Shown: positions 8,839 through 18,361 of the stretch, one piece after another
Numbering within the stretch: position 1 is the stretch's first letter
Layout: each line of letters begins with the position of its first letter
Assembly (NCBI RefSeq): GCF_034259325.1
Contig: NZ_JAXIVS010000007.1
Location: forward strand, 496,001 to 560,000
Direction: 5' to 3'
Length of the DNA stretch: 64,000 nt
DNA from: Hyalangium ruber
GTDB taxonomy: Bacteria; Myxococcota; Myxococcia; Myxococcales; Myxococcaceae
Notes under the pieces: model-generated
Told to the model about the DNA's origin: nothing
What the model saw: the letters and a program-made list of their open reading frames with translations, nothing else
Database searches by the model: none
Translations under genes and position numbers: made by a program

Positions 8839-10455
8839 ATGCTGGCGAGGGTGCGGTCGGGCGCGTTGATGGGCATCGACGCGGTGGTGGTGGAGTGCGA
8901 GGTGGATATGGCGCTGGGGTTGCCCTACTTCAACGTCGTGGGGTTGCCGGATGGGGCGGTGCGCGAGTCGAAGGTGCGCGTGGTTTCGGCGCTGAAGAAC
9001 ACGGGCTTCGAGCTGCCCCAGAAGCGCATCACCGTGAACCTGGCGCCCGCGGATATTCGTAAGGAGGGGGCGGCCTTCGAACTGCCCATCGCCCTGGGCG
9101 TGCTGGCCGCGGCGCGACTCATGGAGGAGGAGCCGCTGGGGCGCTACCTCTTCGGCGGGGAGCTGTCGCTGGACGGTTGGATCAAGCCCATCAAGGGCGT
9201 GCTGCCGCTGGCGGTGGCCGCGCGCAGCGGGGGGTTCGAGGGCGTCATGGTGCCCTCGGCGAACGCGGCCGAGGCGGCGCTGGTGGAGGGCATCCAGGTG
9301 TTGCCCGTGAGCCACCTTCGCGAGGCCGTCGAGCACCTGACGGGCGTCAAGGCGCTCTCCCCGTACCAGCGCGAGGCAGGGCCCCCTGCGTCCGCGCGAA
9401 GCCCGCCTCCGCTCGACATGGCGGATGTGCGGGGACAGCCAGATATCAAGCTGGCGCTGGAGCTGGCGGCCGCGGGCGGTCACAACGTCTTGATGTGCGG
9501 TCCGCCTGGCTCGGGCAAGACGATGCTGGCGCGCAGGCTGCCCGGCATCCTGCCCGCCATGACCTTCAATGAAGCGTTGGAGGTGACGAAGATCTACTCG
9601 GTGCTGGGGCTGCTCGGGGAGGAGCAGGCGCTGATGCGGGAGCGCCCGTTCCGCTCGCCGCACCACACCATCTCGGACGCGGGGCTGGTGGGCGGAGGGC
9701 CGGCGGCGCGCCCGGGTGAGCTGTCCCTGGCACACCACGGGGTGCTGTTCCTCGACGAGCTGCCGGAGTTCCGCAAGAACGTGCTGGAGGTGCTGCGCCA
9801 GCCCATGGAAGAGGGGCTCATCCACCTGGCGCGGGCCAGCCAGAACGTCACCTACCCCTGCCGGGTCATGCTGATCGCGGCGATGAACCCCTGCCCCTGC
9901 GGGTACTTCAACGTCCCCGGTCGCTCCTGTACCTGCGCCGAGCACCGCGTCTTCGACTACCACGCGCGGGTGAGCGGCCCGCTGCTGGATCGCATCGACA
10001 TCACCCTGCAGACGCGGCCCGTGGAGTACCACCAGATCGCCCGGAGGGATGCCGACGAGCCCCCCAGCGCGTACTACCGGGACCGGGTGGAGGCTGCACG
10101 CGAACGCCAGCGCGCCCGCTTCCGCGACGAGCCCGGCGTGTACTGCAACGCGCAGATGCCGCCCAGGCTCCTGCGGCGCTACTGCGCGCTGAGCGCTCGG
10201 GCCGAACGGATGCTGGAGCTGGCCGTGCGCCACCATGGGCTGTCCGCCCGTGCCCACGATCGCATCCTCAAGCTCGCCCTCAGCCGCGCGGACCTGGAGG
10301 GGCACGCGCGCATCGAGGACCTGGACATTCAGATCGCCATCGACTGCCGCATCCTCGATCGGCGGGGCTGGCTCTACGCCAACACCCACGGCACGAGCCG
10401 CCCCGATGCCTTCTCCCGGATGATGAACCGCGCACCAGCCGCCGAGGAGTCCTGA
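8839..10455 (+). CDS. comM: ComM/YifB family Mg-chelatase-like AAA ATPase
   Basis: 538 residues. The start is the ATG at 8839, preceded by a GGGAGGG ribosome site; an in-frame TTG at 8770 would add 23 unlikely residues. Order: an N-terminal Lon/ChlI-like domain (P-Y-F-N-V-V-G-L-P-D), an AAA core with Walker A G-P-P-G-S-G-K-T and Walker B V-L-F-L-D-E-L-P-E-F, then the Cys motif N-P-C-P-C-G-Y-F with further Cys, and the C-terminal Mg-chelatase-type domain. In Vibrio and Haemophilus, ComM is a hexameric helicase that promotes branch migration during natural transformation. It is widespread in non-competent bacteria too. It converges with the NADH dehydrogenase gene, leaving 6 bp between the two stop codons. 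Confidence 0.93.
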   Translation: MLARVRSGALMGIDAVVVECEVDMALGLPYFNVVGLPDGAVRESKVRVVSALKNTGFELPQKRITVNLAPADIRKEGAAFELPIALGVLAAARLMEEEPLGRYLFGGELSLDGWIKPIKGVLPLAVAARSGGFEGVMVPSANAAEAALVEGIQVLPVSHLREAVEHLTGVKALSPYQREAGPPASARSPPPLDMADVRGQPDIKLALELAAAGGHNVLMCGPPGSGKTMLARRLPGILPAMTFNEALEVTKIYSVLGLLGEEQALMRERPFRSPHHTISDAGLVGGGPAARPGELSLAHHGVLFLDELPEFRKNVLEVLRQPMEEGLIHLARASQNVTYPCRVMLIAAMNPCPCGYFNVPGRSCTCAEHRVFDYHARVSGPLLDRIDITLQTRPVEYHQIARRDADEPPSAYYRDRVEAARERQRARFRDEPGVYCNAQMPPRLLRRYCALSARAERMLELAVRHHGLSARAHDRILKLALSRADLEGHARIEDLDIQIAIDCRILDRRGWLYANTHGTSRPDAFSRMMNRAPAAEES

Positions 10456-10461
10456 GAGGGC

Positions 10462-11823
10462 TCAGGAAGTGCTGGGACGAACCGCGGAGGGCTCGCGTGA
10501 GCCTTGGGAGGGCTCGACCTGCATCGCGGGCGGAGGCAACGCGGCCGGGGCGGACGCGGAGGCCTGCAGCGGCACACCGCCGGTGATGATGCGGGCCGAG
10601 CGCCGGAAGGCCACGTACGAGTAGGCCCAGTTCACGAGCACCGCCACCTTGCTGCGGAAACCGATGAGAAACAGGATGTGGACGAAGAGCCACGCGAGCC
10701 ACGCGAAGAAGCCCGACATCCGGAAGCGCTGCAGGGCTACTCCCACCGCCGAGCCTCGGCCGATGACGGCGAAGGTGCCACGGTCCCAGTACGAGAAGGG
10801 CTCCATCGGCTTGCCTTCGAGCTGGCGGAGGATATTGCTCGCGGCGTGCTTGCCACCCTGCATCGCCGCGGGGGCCACGCCCGGAATGGGGTGCCCGTCT
10901 TGCTTGAAGAGGGCCAGGTCTCCAATGACGAAGATGTCGTTGCGCCCAGGCAGGGTGAGCTCGGGTGTCACGGGGACACGTCCTGCCCGGTCCAGTTCCA
11001 CGCCCAGGGAGCGCGCGATGGGAGAGGCCGCCACGCCCGCGGCCCAGATCACCGTGCGCGCTGGGATGCGCTCGTCGCCGATGTACACGCCCGCCTCGTC
11101 GATCTTCGTGACGCGGGTGCTGGTGCGGACCTCCACTCCCAGCTTCTCCAAGGAGCGCTGGGCCTTGAGAGACAAGTCCTCCGAGTAGGTCGGAACCACA
11201 TGGGGCGCGCCCTCCAGCAGCAGGATGCGTGCCTGGGAAGGATCGATGTTCTGGAAGTCGCGCACCAGCGCGTGGTGGCTGATCTCCGCGAGCGCTCCGG
11301 CCATCTCCACGCCCGTGGCCCCCGCTCCGACGATGACGAAGGTCAACAACTCCCTGCGGCGCGCCGGGTCCGGCTCACGCTCCGCCAGTTCGAAGGCGAG
11401 CAACACCCGCCGGCGGATCTCCACCGCGTCCTCGATGGTCTTGAGCCCCATCGTGTAGCGCGCCCACGCGTCATTCCCGAAGTAGGAGTGCGTCGCCCCG
11501 GTGGCGAGGATGAGGTAGTCGTACTTTACCTCCCCGTCCGCCAGCAGCAGGCGCTTGCCCTGCATGTCCACGCTCGTGGCCTCCGCGAGCAGCACGGAGA
11601 TGCCGTGCCGACCGAGGATGCCCCGCAGAGGCGAGGCGATGTCGCTCGGGCTGAGCGTCGCCGTGGCCACCTGGTACAGCAACGGCTGGAACAGGTGGTG
11701 GTTGTGGCGATCCACGAGCGTCACGCGCACCGGGGCGCGGCGCAGCTTCATCGCCGCGTAGAGGCCTCCGAAGCCTCCGCCAAGGATGACCACATGGGGA
11801 CGGGTGCTGGGCTGGGCAGTCAC
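10462..11823 (-). CDS. ndh: Type II NADH dehydrogenase (FAD-dependent)
   Basis: 453 residues from a GTG at 11823, chosen because the FAD-binding motif V-V-I-L-G-G-G-F-G-G-L begins about 11 residues later. The open frame extends further upstream, but that part overlaps the plsC leader and looks non-coding. A second dinucleotide-binding motif (F-V-I-V-G-A-G-A-T-G-V-E) lies in the middle, then W-A-A-G-V and the late F-V-I-G-D-L FAD contact. The C-terminal ~60 residues are hydrophobic (around W-L-F-V-H-I-L-F-L-I-G) and should attach it to the membrane. The enzyme passes electrons from NADH to quinone without pumping protons. It is divergent from plsC. Confidence 0.9.
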   Translation of the reverse strand: MTAQPSTRPHVVILGGGFGGLYAAMKLRRAPVRVTLVDRHNHHLFQPLLYQVATATLSPSDIASPLRGILGRHGISVLLAEATSVDMQGKRLLLADGEVKYDYLILATGATHSYFGNDAWARYTMGLKTIEDAVEIRRRVLLAFELAEREPDPARRRELLTFVIVGAGATGVEMAGALAEISHHALVRDFQNIDPSQARILLLEGAPHVVPTYSEDLSLKAQRSLEKLGVEVRTSTRVTKIDEAGVYIGDERIPARTVIWAAGVAASPIARSLGVELDRAGRVPVTPELTLPGRNDIFVIGDLALFKQDGHPIPGVAPAAMQGGKHAASNILRQLEGKPMEPFSYWDRGTFAVIGRGSAVGVALQRFRMSGFFAWLAWLFVHILFLIGFRSKVAVLVNWAYSYVAFRRSARIITGGVPLQASASAPAALPPPAMQVEPSQGSREPSAVRPSTS

Positions 11824-11963
11824 GGAGAGAGAACTTCCTGCCTCCCCACGTAAAGTCAACGAAGTCTGTGACCAGGTTGTTCGGTGGACGAGCGTTCGTC
11901 TTGACTCGCCGTGACAAAGGTCACCCTGGGTGGGACGCTTCATCACCCGGGAGTTCTCTGGTG

Positions 11964-12767
11964 ATGAAGCTCCTCTACCCGCTGCTCAACATCCTCCAGA
12001 TCGCCTTCCTGGCTGTCTGGAGTGCCTTCTGGATCAGCCTCGCCGCGCTGATGGCGCTGCTGACCCTCAACGGCAACGTGCCGCTGATGATGGCGCGGCG
12101 CTTCTGGGCTCCCATGCACTGGCGCATCACCGGCTCGCGGATGTTCGTGGAGCCCCTGCCCGACATCGACTGGAGCCAGCCCTACATCTTCTTGATGAAC
12201 CACCAGTCCGCGATGGACATCCCCTGCGCGTTCGCGGCCCTGCCCGTGAACCTCCGGTTCATCGCCAAGCACGTCCTCAAATACGTCCCCTTCCTCGGCT
12301 GGTACATGGCGATGACGGGGATGATCTTCATCAACCGCTCCGACCGCCGCGAGGCGGTGAGGAGCCTGGCGCGCGCCGGCGAGCGCATCCGCTCGGGCAA
12401 GTCCATTCTCGCCTTCCCCGAGGGCACGCGCACGCGCGATGGGCGCATCCTCCCCTTCAAGAAGGGACCTTTCGTGCTCGCCATCGCGGCGCAGGTGCCC
12501 ATCGTCCCCATCGCCATCGAGGGGTCGATGCGGGTGCTGCCCTCCAACAGCATCTGGATGCGCAAGCACCCCATCCGCGTGAAGATCGGCAAGCCCATCG
12601 AGACGAAGGGCTTGAAGAACGCGGACCGTGACGCGCTGCTGCGCCAGGTGCGCGACGCCATCATCCAGCTCCATCAGGACATCGGCGGTCCGGGCGCCGT
12701 GCCCGAGGCCATCGCTGAGCGAGGGCACGAGGGAATCTCGCGCTCCACGCCGCCGTCGGCCTCCTGA
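11964..12767 (+). CDS. plsC: 1-acyl-sn-glycerol-3-phosphate acyltransferase
   Basis: 267 residues from the ATG at 11964; a GTG three bases earlier is equally possible. An N-terminal membrane helix (about 5-35) precedes the acyltransferase motifs H80-Q-S-A-M-D85 (HX4D) and E153-G-T-R156, with the F-I-N-R substrate motif between them. It makes phosphatidic acid from lysophosphatidic acid at the inner membrane, a step feeding the nearby pssA product. It has about 140 bp of divergent leader shared with the NADH dehydrogenase gene and is followed by 218 bp before recA. Lysophospholipid or ornithine-lipid acyltransferases share these motifs, so the exact substrate is inferred. Confidence 0.88.
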   Translation: MKLLYPLLNILQIAFLAVWSAFWISLAALMALLTLNGNVPLMMARRFWAPMHWRITGSRMFVEPLPDIDWSQPYIFLMNHQSAMDIPCAFAALPVNLRFIAKHVLKYVPFLGWYMAMTGMIFINRSDRREAVRSLARAGERIRSGKSILAFPEGTRTRDGRILPFKKGPFVLAIAAQVPIVPIAIEGSMRVLPSNSIWMRKHPIRVKIGKPIETKGLKNADRDALLRQVRDAIIQLHQDIGGPGAVPEAIAERGHEGISRSTPPSAS

Positions 12768-12985
12768 GGATGCTGACCCGGCGGTCGTCCTCTCCCCCTC
12801 GGGGACAAGCGCCCTGGCACTCCACCGCCGTGGACGGTGCGTTCAATCCGTGGACACTCCCAAGGGCGGCTCCCGAGGGCACCGCTCACGGCACGCTCAT
12901 TGCTCCTGGCCTCCCGTGATGCGCTCGGGGCTCTCTGGCTCCGGGCGCAGCACTCAGAGCCGTGATGGGCGGCGTAGGAGCAACG

Positions 12986-14017
12986 ATGAACAAGGTGACG
13001 GAGAAGTTGAAGGCGGTGGCGGCGGCGGTGGCGGCGATCGAGAAGCAGTTCGGCAGAGGGGCGGTGATGGCGTTGGGTGGCGAGGGACAGGAGCAGAAGG
13101 TGGCGGTCATCCCCTCTGGCTCGGTGACGCTGGATCGTGCCATCGGAGTGGGCGGCTACCCGCGAGGGCGCGTGGTGGAGATCTTCGGCAACGAGTCCTC
13201 GGGCAAGACGACGCTCACCCTGCACGCCATCGCGCAGGTGCAGGCCAATGGCGGCGTGGCGGCTTTCATCGACGCGGAGCATGCGCTGGACGTCAACTAC
13301 GCGCGCAAGCTGGGCGTGCGCGTGGAGGAGCTGCTCATCTCCCAGCCGGACACCGGCGAGCAGGCGCTGGAGATCACCGAGCAGCTGGTCCGCTCGGGGG
13401 CGGTGGATCTGATCGTCGTGGACTCGGTGGCCGCGCTGGTGCCGCGTGCGGAGATCGAGGGCGAGATGGGCGATGCGCACATGGGCGTGCAGGCGCGACT
13501 GATGAGCCAGGCGCTGCGCAAGCTCACCGGCGCGGTGAGCCGCTCGGGCACGTGCATCATCTTCATCAACCAGATCCGCATGAAGATCGGCGTGATGTTC
13601 GGCAACCCGGAGACGACCACCGGCGGCAACGCGCTGAAGTTCTACTCGTCGGTGCGGCTGGAGATCCGCCGCACGGGCAACCTCAAGGATGGCGAGAACG
13701 TCATCGGCACGCGGGCGAAGGTGAAGGTGGTGAAGAACAAGCTGGCCCCGCCCTTCCAGGAGGCGGAGTTCGACGTGCTCTACGGCACGGGCATCCACCG
13801 CGCGGGCGAGGTGCTGGACCTGGGCGTGCAGATGGGCCTCATCGAGAAGTCCGGCAGCCACTTCAGCCTGCGGGGGGAGCGAATCGGCCAGGGGCGTGAG
13901 CGGGCGTCCGAGTGGCTGCGCGAGCACCCGGAGGCGCTGGAGGCGCTGGCCACCGAGCTGGCCGGCACCGCTCCCGTCGCGACGCCGCTGACGGAGCCGG
14001 CGGAGGCCGTGGCCTAG
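12986..14017 (+). CDS. recA: RecA recombinase
   Basis: 343 residues. The ATG at 12986 is chosen because GGAG lies 6-8 bp upstream; two in-frame starts at 12962 and 12965 lack this. Walker A is G-N-E-S-S-G-K-T (68-75), with Asn where most RecA have Pro. Walker B is [11 protein letters not shown]. Loop L2 contains the canonical [10 protein letters not shown]. The acidic C-tail is short and Ala/Glu/Pro-rich. RecA drives homologous recombination and SOS induction. Myxococcus has two recA genes, and this window cannot show which one this is. The last 4 bp overlap the end of the convergent DUF1285 gene. cinA, a frequent recA neighbour in bacteria, lies 2 kb away on the other strand. Confidence 0.95.
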   Translation: MNKVTEKLKAVAAAVAAIEKQFGRGAVMALGGEGQEQKVAVIPSGSVTLDRAIGVGGYPRGRVVEIFGNESSGKTTLTLHAIAQVQANGGVAAFIDAEHALDVNYARKLGVRVEELLISQPDTGEQALEITEQLVRSGAVDLIVVDSVAALVPRAEIEGEMGDAHMGVQARLMSQALRKLTGAVSRSGTCIIFINQIRMKIGVMFGNPETTTGGNALKFYSSVRLEIRRTGNLKDGENVIGTRAKVKVVKNKLAPPFQEAEFDVLYGTGIHRAGEVLDLGVQMGLIEKSGSHFSLRGERIGQGRERASEWLREHPEALEALATELAGTAPVATPLTEPAEAVA

Positions 14018-14517
14018 GCGGGAGAGGACTCGAGCGACACAGGCAGCGCCGTACGGCTCTGCCCAGCGCGGAGGAAGAGCTGGCCTCCCTCCCCTTCCTC
14101 CAGCAGCTCTCCGAGTTGGTACTGAGCATCCCGGGAGAAGCGCGCCTTGGCCCGGCCGCGCTTCACTCGGCAGGAGAAGACGCCGTCGGGGCCCAGCGAG
14201 AGGGAGGCGGGTTCGAGCGCCTCGGCGGTGCGGTCGCTCAGGCGCACGGACACGCGCTCGTCCGGGGTGACATCCACCGTGCGGACTTCGTAGGCGGCGT
14301 CCTCTACCTGGACGAAGCACCAGTCCTGGCCGATGCGCAGCTGGTAGCGCCCGTCGTCATCGAGCACCAATGAAGCATTGAAGAGCTCGATGATCTTCGG
14401 GTGCTCGATGGGCTCGTCGTCGTGCCACCAGCGCAGGGCCGCATCCAGGCGGATGCCGCTGTCCTCGCGCGTGTGCCAGCGCTTACCGAAGGGAGGTGGA
14501 CCGGATGGGGGTTGCAT
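14014..14517 (-). CDS. DUF1285 family protein
   Basis: 167 residues. It fits DUF1285: an early [16 protein letters not shown] segment, then [17 protein letters not shown] and a second beta-rich half. Structures of this family show two similar small beta domains, and no activity has been firmly assigned. There is no signal peptide or membrane segment. It ends 4 bp inside recA in convergent orientation. It is followed by a 54-bp gap from the membrane-protein gene upstream, so it may be the last gene of a cinA/membrane-protein/DUF1285 transcript. Confidence 0.75.
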   Translation of the reverse strand: MQPPSGPPPFGKRWHTREDSGIRLDAALRWWHDDEPIEHPKIIELFNASLVLDDDGRYQLRIGQDWCFVQVEDAAYEVRTVDVTPDERVSVRLSDRTAEALEPASLSLGPDGVFSCRVKRGRAKARFSRDAQYQLGELLEEGEGGQLFLRAGQSRTALPVSLESSPA

Positions 14518-14571
14518 GACACCTCTTATGTGCGCGTGGGGCGCGGCGGAAGCAAGCCGAGCGGCCGCCTG

Positions 14572-16092
14572 CTACCAGTTCCGGACGTACTCCGTGTAGC
14601 CGCTGAAGGCCACGGCGCCCCAGAAGTTCACCAGCACTCCGAGCGCCACCGCCGCCATCACCGCCCGGTGGCGCAGGGGCCAGCCGCCGATGGCGAAGAG
14701 CAGCAGGAGGTAGGGCGTGTAGTCCAGGCTGAAGCGGAAGCCGAACTGCATGTAGCCGGTGTTCTGGTAGAAGAGCCCCGGCAGCGCGCACACCGCCACG
14801 GTGAGCCACAGCGCCCAATGCAGCCGTGGAGTCTTCCGGGGGAAGAACAGGAAGACGAGCAGCGGCAACGTCAGCAGCAGCGACAGCCCATGCGGGTCGT
14901 ACTCCAGCCGCAGCGGGTTGAATGAGACGTGGGGAAGCTTGAAGAAGGCCGCCTGCAGGTTGCGCTGGAGGTAGGTGAAGTCGAAGAGCCCGTAGCGGTC
15001 GATGTCGACGTTGACGCGGTTGTTGTAGAGGAACGCGTGGCCGAACTCTCCCAGGCTTCCGAAGCGGTAGAGGTTGTAGGAAGCGGCCAGGAGCGCGAGC
15101 GGCGCGGCCCCCAGCGCGAAGAGCCCTAGCTTACGCGCCGCGGGCTTCCAGTTCGTCGCCAGGGCGCGGAGTTGCGCCCGCCGGTCCGGTCCAGGGCACA
15201 GCGCCTCCAGCACGAAGAAGAGGCCCGCGAAGAGCAGCGGCGTGCGGGTGAGCGTGGCCATGGAGAAGAACAGACCCGCGAGCACCGGCCGGTGTGCCTG
15301 TACGGCGTTACGCGCGTAGAGGCAGGTGAATGCCACGCCCATCACCTCCGCGCTGAACCACACCTCGCCGCGGATGGCGCAGTAGAAGAACAGCGTGCCG
15401 AAGGCGAGGATGAGCGCCAGCGCGATGTTCTCGTTGCGGTCCCTCGCCGTCTCCCCTTCCTTCTCCAGGAAGCGCAACAGCGAGAAGAAGAGGGCCACCG
15501 CCAGCGCTCCGACGATGACTCCGAAGGAGGTGTCGTTGAACTGGTAGCCGTGCAGCGCCACGAAGGGCAGCATCACCACCGCGGGGAACGATGGGAAGCT
15601 CACATACCAGCGGTCTCCCGGATGCACCTTCCCTTCGCAGCGGACCTTCTCTCCTCCAACCTGGCGCACGCAGGCCCAGTCCTCCAGGTTGGGCAGCACC
15701 TCCGGGTCCACGTCCAGCCGCCCCTCCAGCCATGACTGGGCCTGGTAGATGAAGTGCGGAGCCGCGCTCTGGCGCAGGAAGCGCTGAGAGCTGAAGCTCG
15801 ACAGCACCGCGAAGCTCACCAGGAAGAGCACCACCTCCACCCGATACGCCGAGAGCCAGATGCGCAGGGCCGCCCCCAGGCCCCCTGCTGGGGACACGGG
15901 GGTGGACTCCGCGCCCCCTGGCCGCGCCGCCTCTGGGGCCCCTGTCGCCGTAGGCTGTGCCTCGGGCTGCCGCGCCTCTGCCTCCGCAGAGGCGGAGGGC
16001 TGCTCGGACTCGGCCTGCCGCGATGCGGCCTCGATGGGCGCCGTGGACGTGGGCGGAGATTCCTTGCGAGGGCGCTTGGACTTGCGGCTCAT
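14572..16092 (-). CDS. Polytopic membrane protein, possible GT-C type glycosyltransferase
   Basis: 506 residues. The first ~75 residues are a charged, Ala/Pro/Glu-rich disordered tail. The rest has about ten hydrophobic helices. The first large periplasmic loop contains W-L-E-G-R-L-D-V-D, a Cys pair and Y-V-S-F-P-S-F-P-A, a layout seen in GT-C lipid-linked sugar transferases and related membrane proteins. No catalytic Asp/Glu pair can be confirmed by eye, so the enzymatic role is a guess. Its start codon overlaps the cinA stop by 4 bp (ATGA), so translation is coupled to cinA although no functional link is known. Confidence 0.7.
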   Translation of the reverse strand: MSRKSKRPRKESPPTSTAPIEAASRQAESEQPSASAEAEARQPEAQPTATGAPEAARPGGAESTPVSPAGGLGAALRIWLSAYRVEVVLFLVSFAVLSSFSSQRFLRQSAAPHFIYQAQSWLEGRLDVDPEVLPNLEDWACVRQVGGEKVRCEGKVHPGDRWYVSFPSFPAVVMLPFVALHGYQFNDTSFGVIVGALAVALFFSLLRFLEKEGETARDRNENIALALILAFGTLFFYCAIRGEVWFSAEVMGVAFTCLYARNAVQAHRPVLAGLFFSMATLTRTPLLFAGLFFVLEALCPGPDRRAQLRALATNWKPAARKLGLFALGAAPLALLAASYNLYRFGSLGEFGHAFLYNNRVNVDIDRYGLFDFTYLQRNLQAAFFKLPHVSFNPLRLEYDPHGLSLLLTLPLLVFLFFPRKTPRLHWALWLTVAVCALPGLFYQNTGYMQFGFRFSLDYTPYLLLLFAIGGWPLRHRAVMAAVALGVLVNFWGAVAFSGYTEYVRNW

Positions 16093-17354
16093 GGAGCGGA
16101 GGTCCCCGTCAGGAGGTGGTGGCGCAACAGCTCGAGCGCGGAGGTCGCGGCGAAGAGGCGCACGCGGTCCCGGTCTCCCGTGATGGAGAAGCGCTCGCAG
16201 CGGGTGGGGCTCCCTCTCGCGGCGAGCGCACAGTAGACGGTGCCCACCGGGTCCTCGGGCGTGCCTCCCGTGGGCCCCGCGTAGCCCGTCACCGACAGGC
16301 CATAGGTCGTCTCACAGGCGGCGCTCACGCCCTCGGCCATGGCGATGGCCGTCTCGCGGGACACGGCGGTGTGGCGGGCAAGCACCTCGGACGGCACCCC
16401 CGCCCAGGCCATCTTCATCTTCTCGGAGTAGGACACCGCGCCACCGATGAAGAACGCGCTCGCCCCCGAGATGGCGGTGAGCTCCTGGGCGATGAGGCCT
16501 CCCGTGCAGCTCTCCGCAGTGGCCAGCGTCGCCCCCGCCTGCGTCAACAGCCGTGCCAGCACCGGGGCGTACTCCTCCTCGTCGGCTCCAAACACGGCCG
16601 CGCCAAGCAGCTGGCGAGACGCCGCCTCCGCCGCGGCCAGGGCCGCGTCGGCCTCGGCCTGCGTCGGAGCGGTCGCCATCAGCTTCAGGTGGTTCTCCGG
16701 AGCATGGGTCCGGAAGCCGAACACCACCCGAGGGTGCTGAGACACCAGCGGGGCCACCGTGGCATCGAGCTGGGATTCGGGGATGCCCACCGTGCGCAGC
16801 AGCCGGAACGCCCGGTACACGCGCTCGGGGTCTTTCTGGAGGGCGGCGCGAATGCGCGGGAGGACCTCGCCCTCCGCCAGTGCCCGGTACTCGCGCGGAA
16901 CTCCGGGCACGAAGAAGAGCTGGCTGCGCCCCAACCGCTGGATGACCAGGGGCGCGGAGCCCACGGGGTTGCGCACCACCTCCGAGCCCTGGGGCACCCG
17001 CGCCATGCGGTAGACGCCCGGCGTGAGGGGGATGTTGCGCTTCGCGTAGCGCTCGCGCAGCCACGCCACGACTTCGGGGTGCTCCACCAGAGGCACACCC
17101 TCGGCGGCGGCGGCGCACTCGAGCGTGAAGTCGTCCATCGTGGGGCCCAGGCCCCCGGAGACCAACACCACGTCCGCTCGGGAGGCGGCCTCCAGCAAGG
17201 CGTGGGTGATGTCCGGGCGGACGTCTCCCACCAGCTGGATGCGCTCCACCTTCACGCCCAGCTCGAAGAGCCGGGCCTCGAACCAGGGGCTGTTGGTGTC
17301 CGTGATCAGTCCGGTGACGAGCTCGTCACCGGTACACAGCAGCTCGACGCGCAT
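16089..17354 (-). CDS. cinA: CinA family nicotinamide-nucleotide amidohydrolase
   Basis: 421 residues, the full two-domain length. The N-terminal MoCF-like domain (about 1-170) starts with L-C-T-G-D-E-L-V-T-G and has S-G-G-L-G-P-T-M-D-D. The C-terminal PncC-type amidase domain (about 260-421) has A-E-S-C-T-G-G and G-Y-A-G-P-T-G-G. CinA recycles pyridine nucleotides by deamidating NMN and hydrolysing ADP-ribose, and it is often co-transcribed with recA in Gram-positive bacteria. Here it is near recA but on the opposite strand. It is followed immediately by the polytopic membrane protein with a 4-bp overlap. Confidence 0.92.
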   Translation of the reverse strand: MRVELLCTGDELVTGLITDTNSPWFEARLFELGVKVERIQLVGDVRPDITHALLEAASRADVVLVSGGLGPTMDDFTLECAAAAEGVPLVEHPEVVAWLRERYAKRNIPLTPGVYRMARVPQGSEVVRNPVGSAPLVIQRLGRSQLFFVPGVPREYRALAEGEVLPRIRAALQKDPERVYRAFRLLRTVGIPESQLDATVAPLVSQHPRVVFGFRTHAPENHLKLMATAPTQAEADAALAAAEAASRQLLGAAVFGADEEEYAPVLARLLTQAGATLATAESCTGGLIAQELTAISGASAFFIGGAVSYSEKMKMAWAGVPSEVLARHTAVSRETAIAMAEGVSAACETTYGLSVTGYAGPTGGTPEDPVGTVYCALAARGSPTRCERFSITGDRDRVRLFAATSALELLRHHLLTGTSAP

Positions 17355-17404
17355 GGGCCGGGCATCCTAGCGGCACCGCCCTGCCTCGGCACGCACCACG
17401 AGGC

Positions 17405-18274
17405 CTAGAGGTAGCCCGGGCCGTCTCCGGAGCCAGCGCGCTCCTCCTCCTCGTCCTCCTCGTCCTCGTCCTCCTCGGCGAGCACGGCGGCGGCCGCGGC
17501 CACTCCAGCGCTACCCCCCACCTTGCGCGTGGCCAGCCGGTTGCCCACCCGGAACGCCGACTCGATGAGCCCCATCGCCAGGTACGCCACCGAGTACGCC
17601 ACCAGCACGTAGGCCGGGTGGAACTGGGTGCCGATGACCAGGCCGCTCAGCACCACGATCATGAAGATGAGCGCGGACTTCTTGGAGAGGCGCAGGTCCT
17701 TGAAGGTGCGGTAGCGCACCGTGGACACCATCAGCAGCGACAGCAGCACCACCACCGCGGCGATCGGCCCGCGCATCGCGACGCTCGGCGACTCCCCACT
17801 CACCACGTGGTGGGCAATCACCATCGACATCACCACGCCCGCCGCCAGCGGAATCGGCATGCCCACGAAGAAGTTGCCCCCGCCGCCGTGCGGGTTGCGC
17901 ATCGCCAGCACGTTGAAGCGCGCCAGCCGCAGCGCGCCGCACGCCGCGAAGCAGAACGAGAGGAACAGGCCCAGGAAGCCCAGGGGCTCCAGCGCCCACT
18001 TGTAGACCAGGAGGGCAGGCGCGGCCCCGAAGGACACCACGTCCGCCAGACTGTCGAGCTGTACCCCGAAGTCGCTCTGCGTCTTCGTCAGGCGGGCCAC
18101 CCGGCCGTCGAACCCGTCAAAGAACATCGCGAACAAAATCGCCACCGCAGCCTGATAGATGTGGACCGGGGTAGCCTCACCCGCGCACAGCGTGATGGCG
18201 TAGAAGCCGCAGAAGATCGAGGTGACCGTGAACAGGTTCGGCAATACGAACATCAGTTTCCGCAGCTTCATCAT
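17405..18274 (-). CDS. pssA: CDP-diacylglycerol-serine O-phosphatidyltransferase
   Basis: About 289 residues from the paired ATGs at 18274/18271 that follow a GAGGGAG ribosome site; the longer open frame upstream overlaps the divergent hydrolase leader. The CDP-alcohol phosphotransferase signature D-G-R-V-A-R, then eight residues, G-xxx-D-xxx-D is intact at about residues 50-75. About eight membrane helices follow. The enzyme makes phosphatidylserine, the precursor of phosphatidylethanolamine. The C-terminus ends in an Ala run followed by a Glu/Asp-rich tail, unusual for the family and probably disordered. It is divergent from the alpha/beta hydrolase, with an 87-bp intergenic region. Confidence 0.9.
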   Translation of the reverse strand: MMKLRKLMFVLPNLFTVTSIFCGFYAITLCAGEATPVHIYQAAVAILFAMFFDGFDGRVARLTKTQSDFGVQLDSLADVVSFGAAPALLVYKWALEPLGFLGLFLSFCFAACGALRLARFNVLAMRNPHGGGGNFFVGMPIPLAAGVVMSMVIAHHVVSGESPSVAMRGPIAAVVVLLSLLMVSTVRYRTFKDLRLSKKSALIFMIVVLSGLVIGTQFHPAYVLVAYSVAYLAMGLIESAFRVGNRLATRKVGGSAGVAAAAAVLAEEDEDEEDEEEERAGSGDGPGYL

Positions 18275-18361
18275 CTCCCTCGCTTCTCTGATGCCCGGTC
18301 GCGCCTGCACGGCGGGGTGAACGAACCATACCAAGGTTTTATTGCGTCCACGGAGGGTGGG

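Noticed and set aside
11824-11946. Upstream extension of the NADH dehydrogenase reading frame
   Set aside because: The FAD motif in this family lies within the first ~15 residues; the GTG at 11823 gives the normal length.
12829-12850. A GTTCA-containing sequence upstream of recA resembling a myxococcal LexA box
   Set aside because: Only about half of the consensus positions match, including failures on both ends, so SOS control cannot be claimed from sequence.
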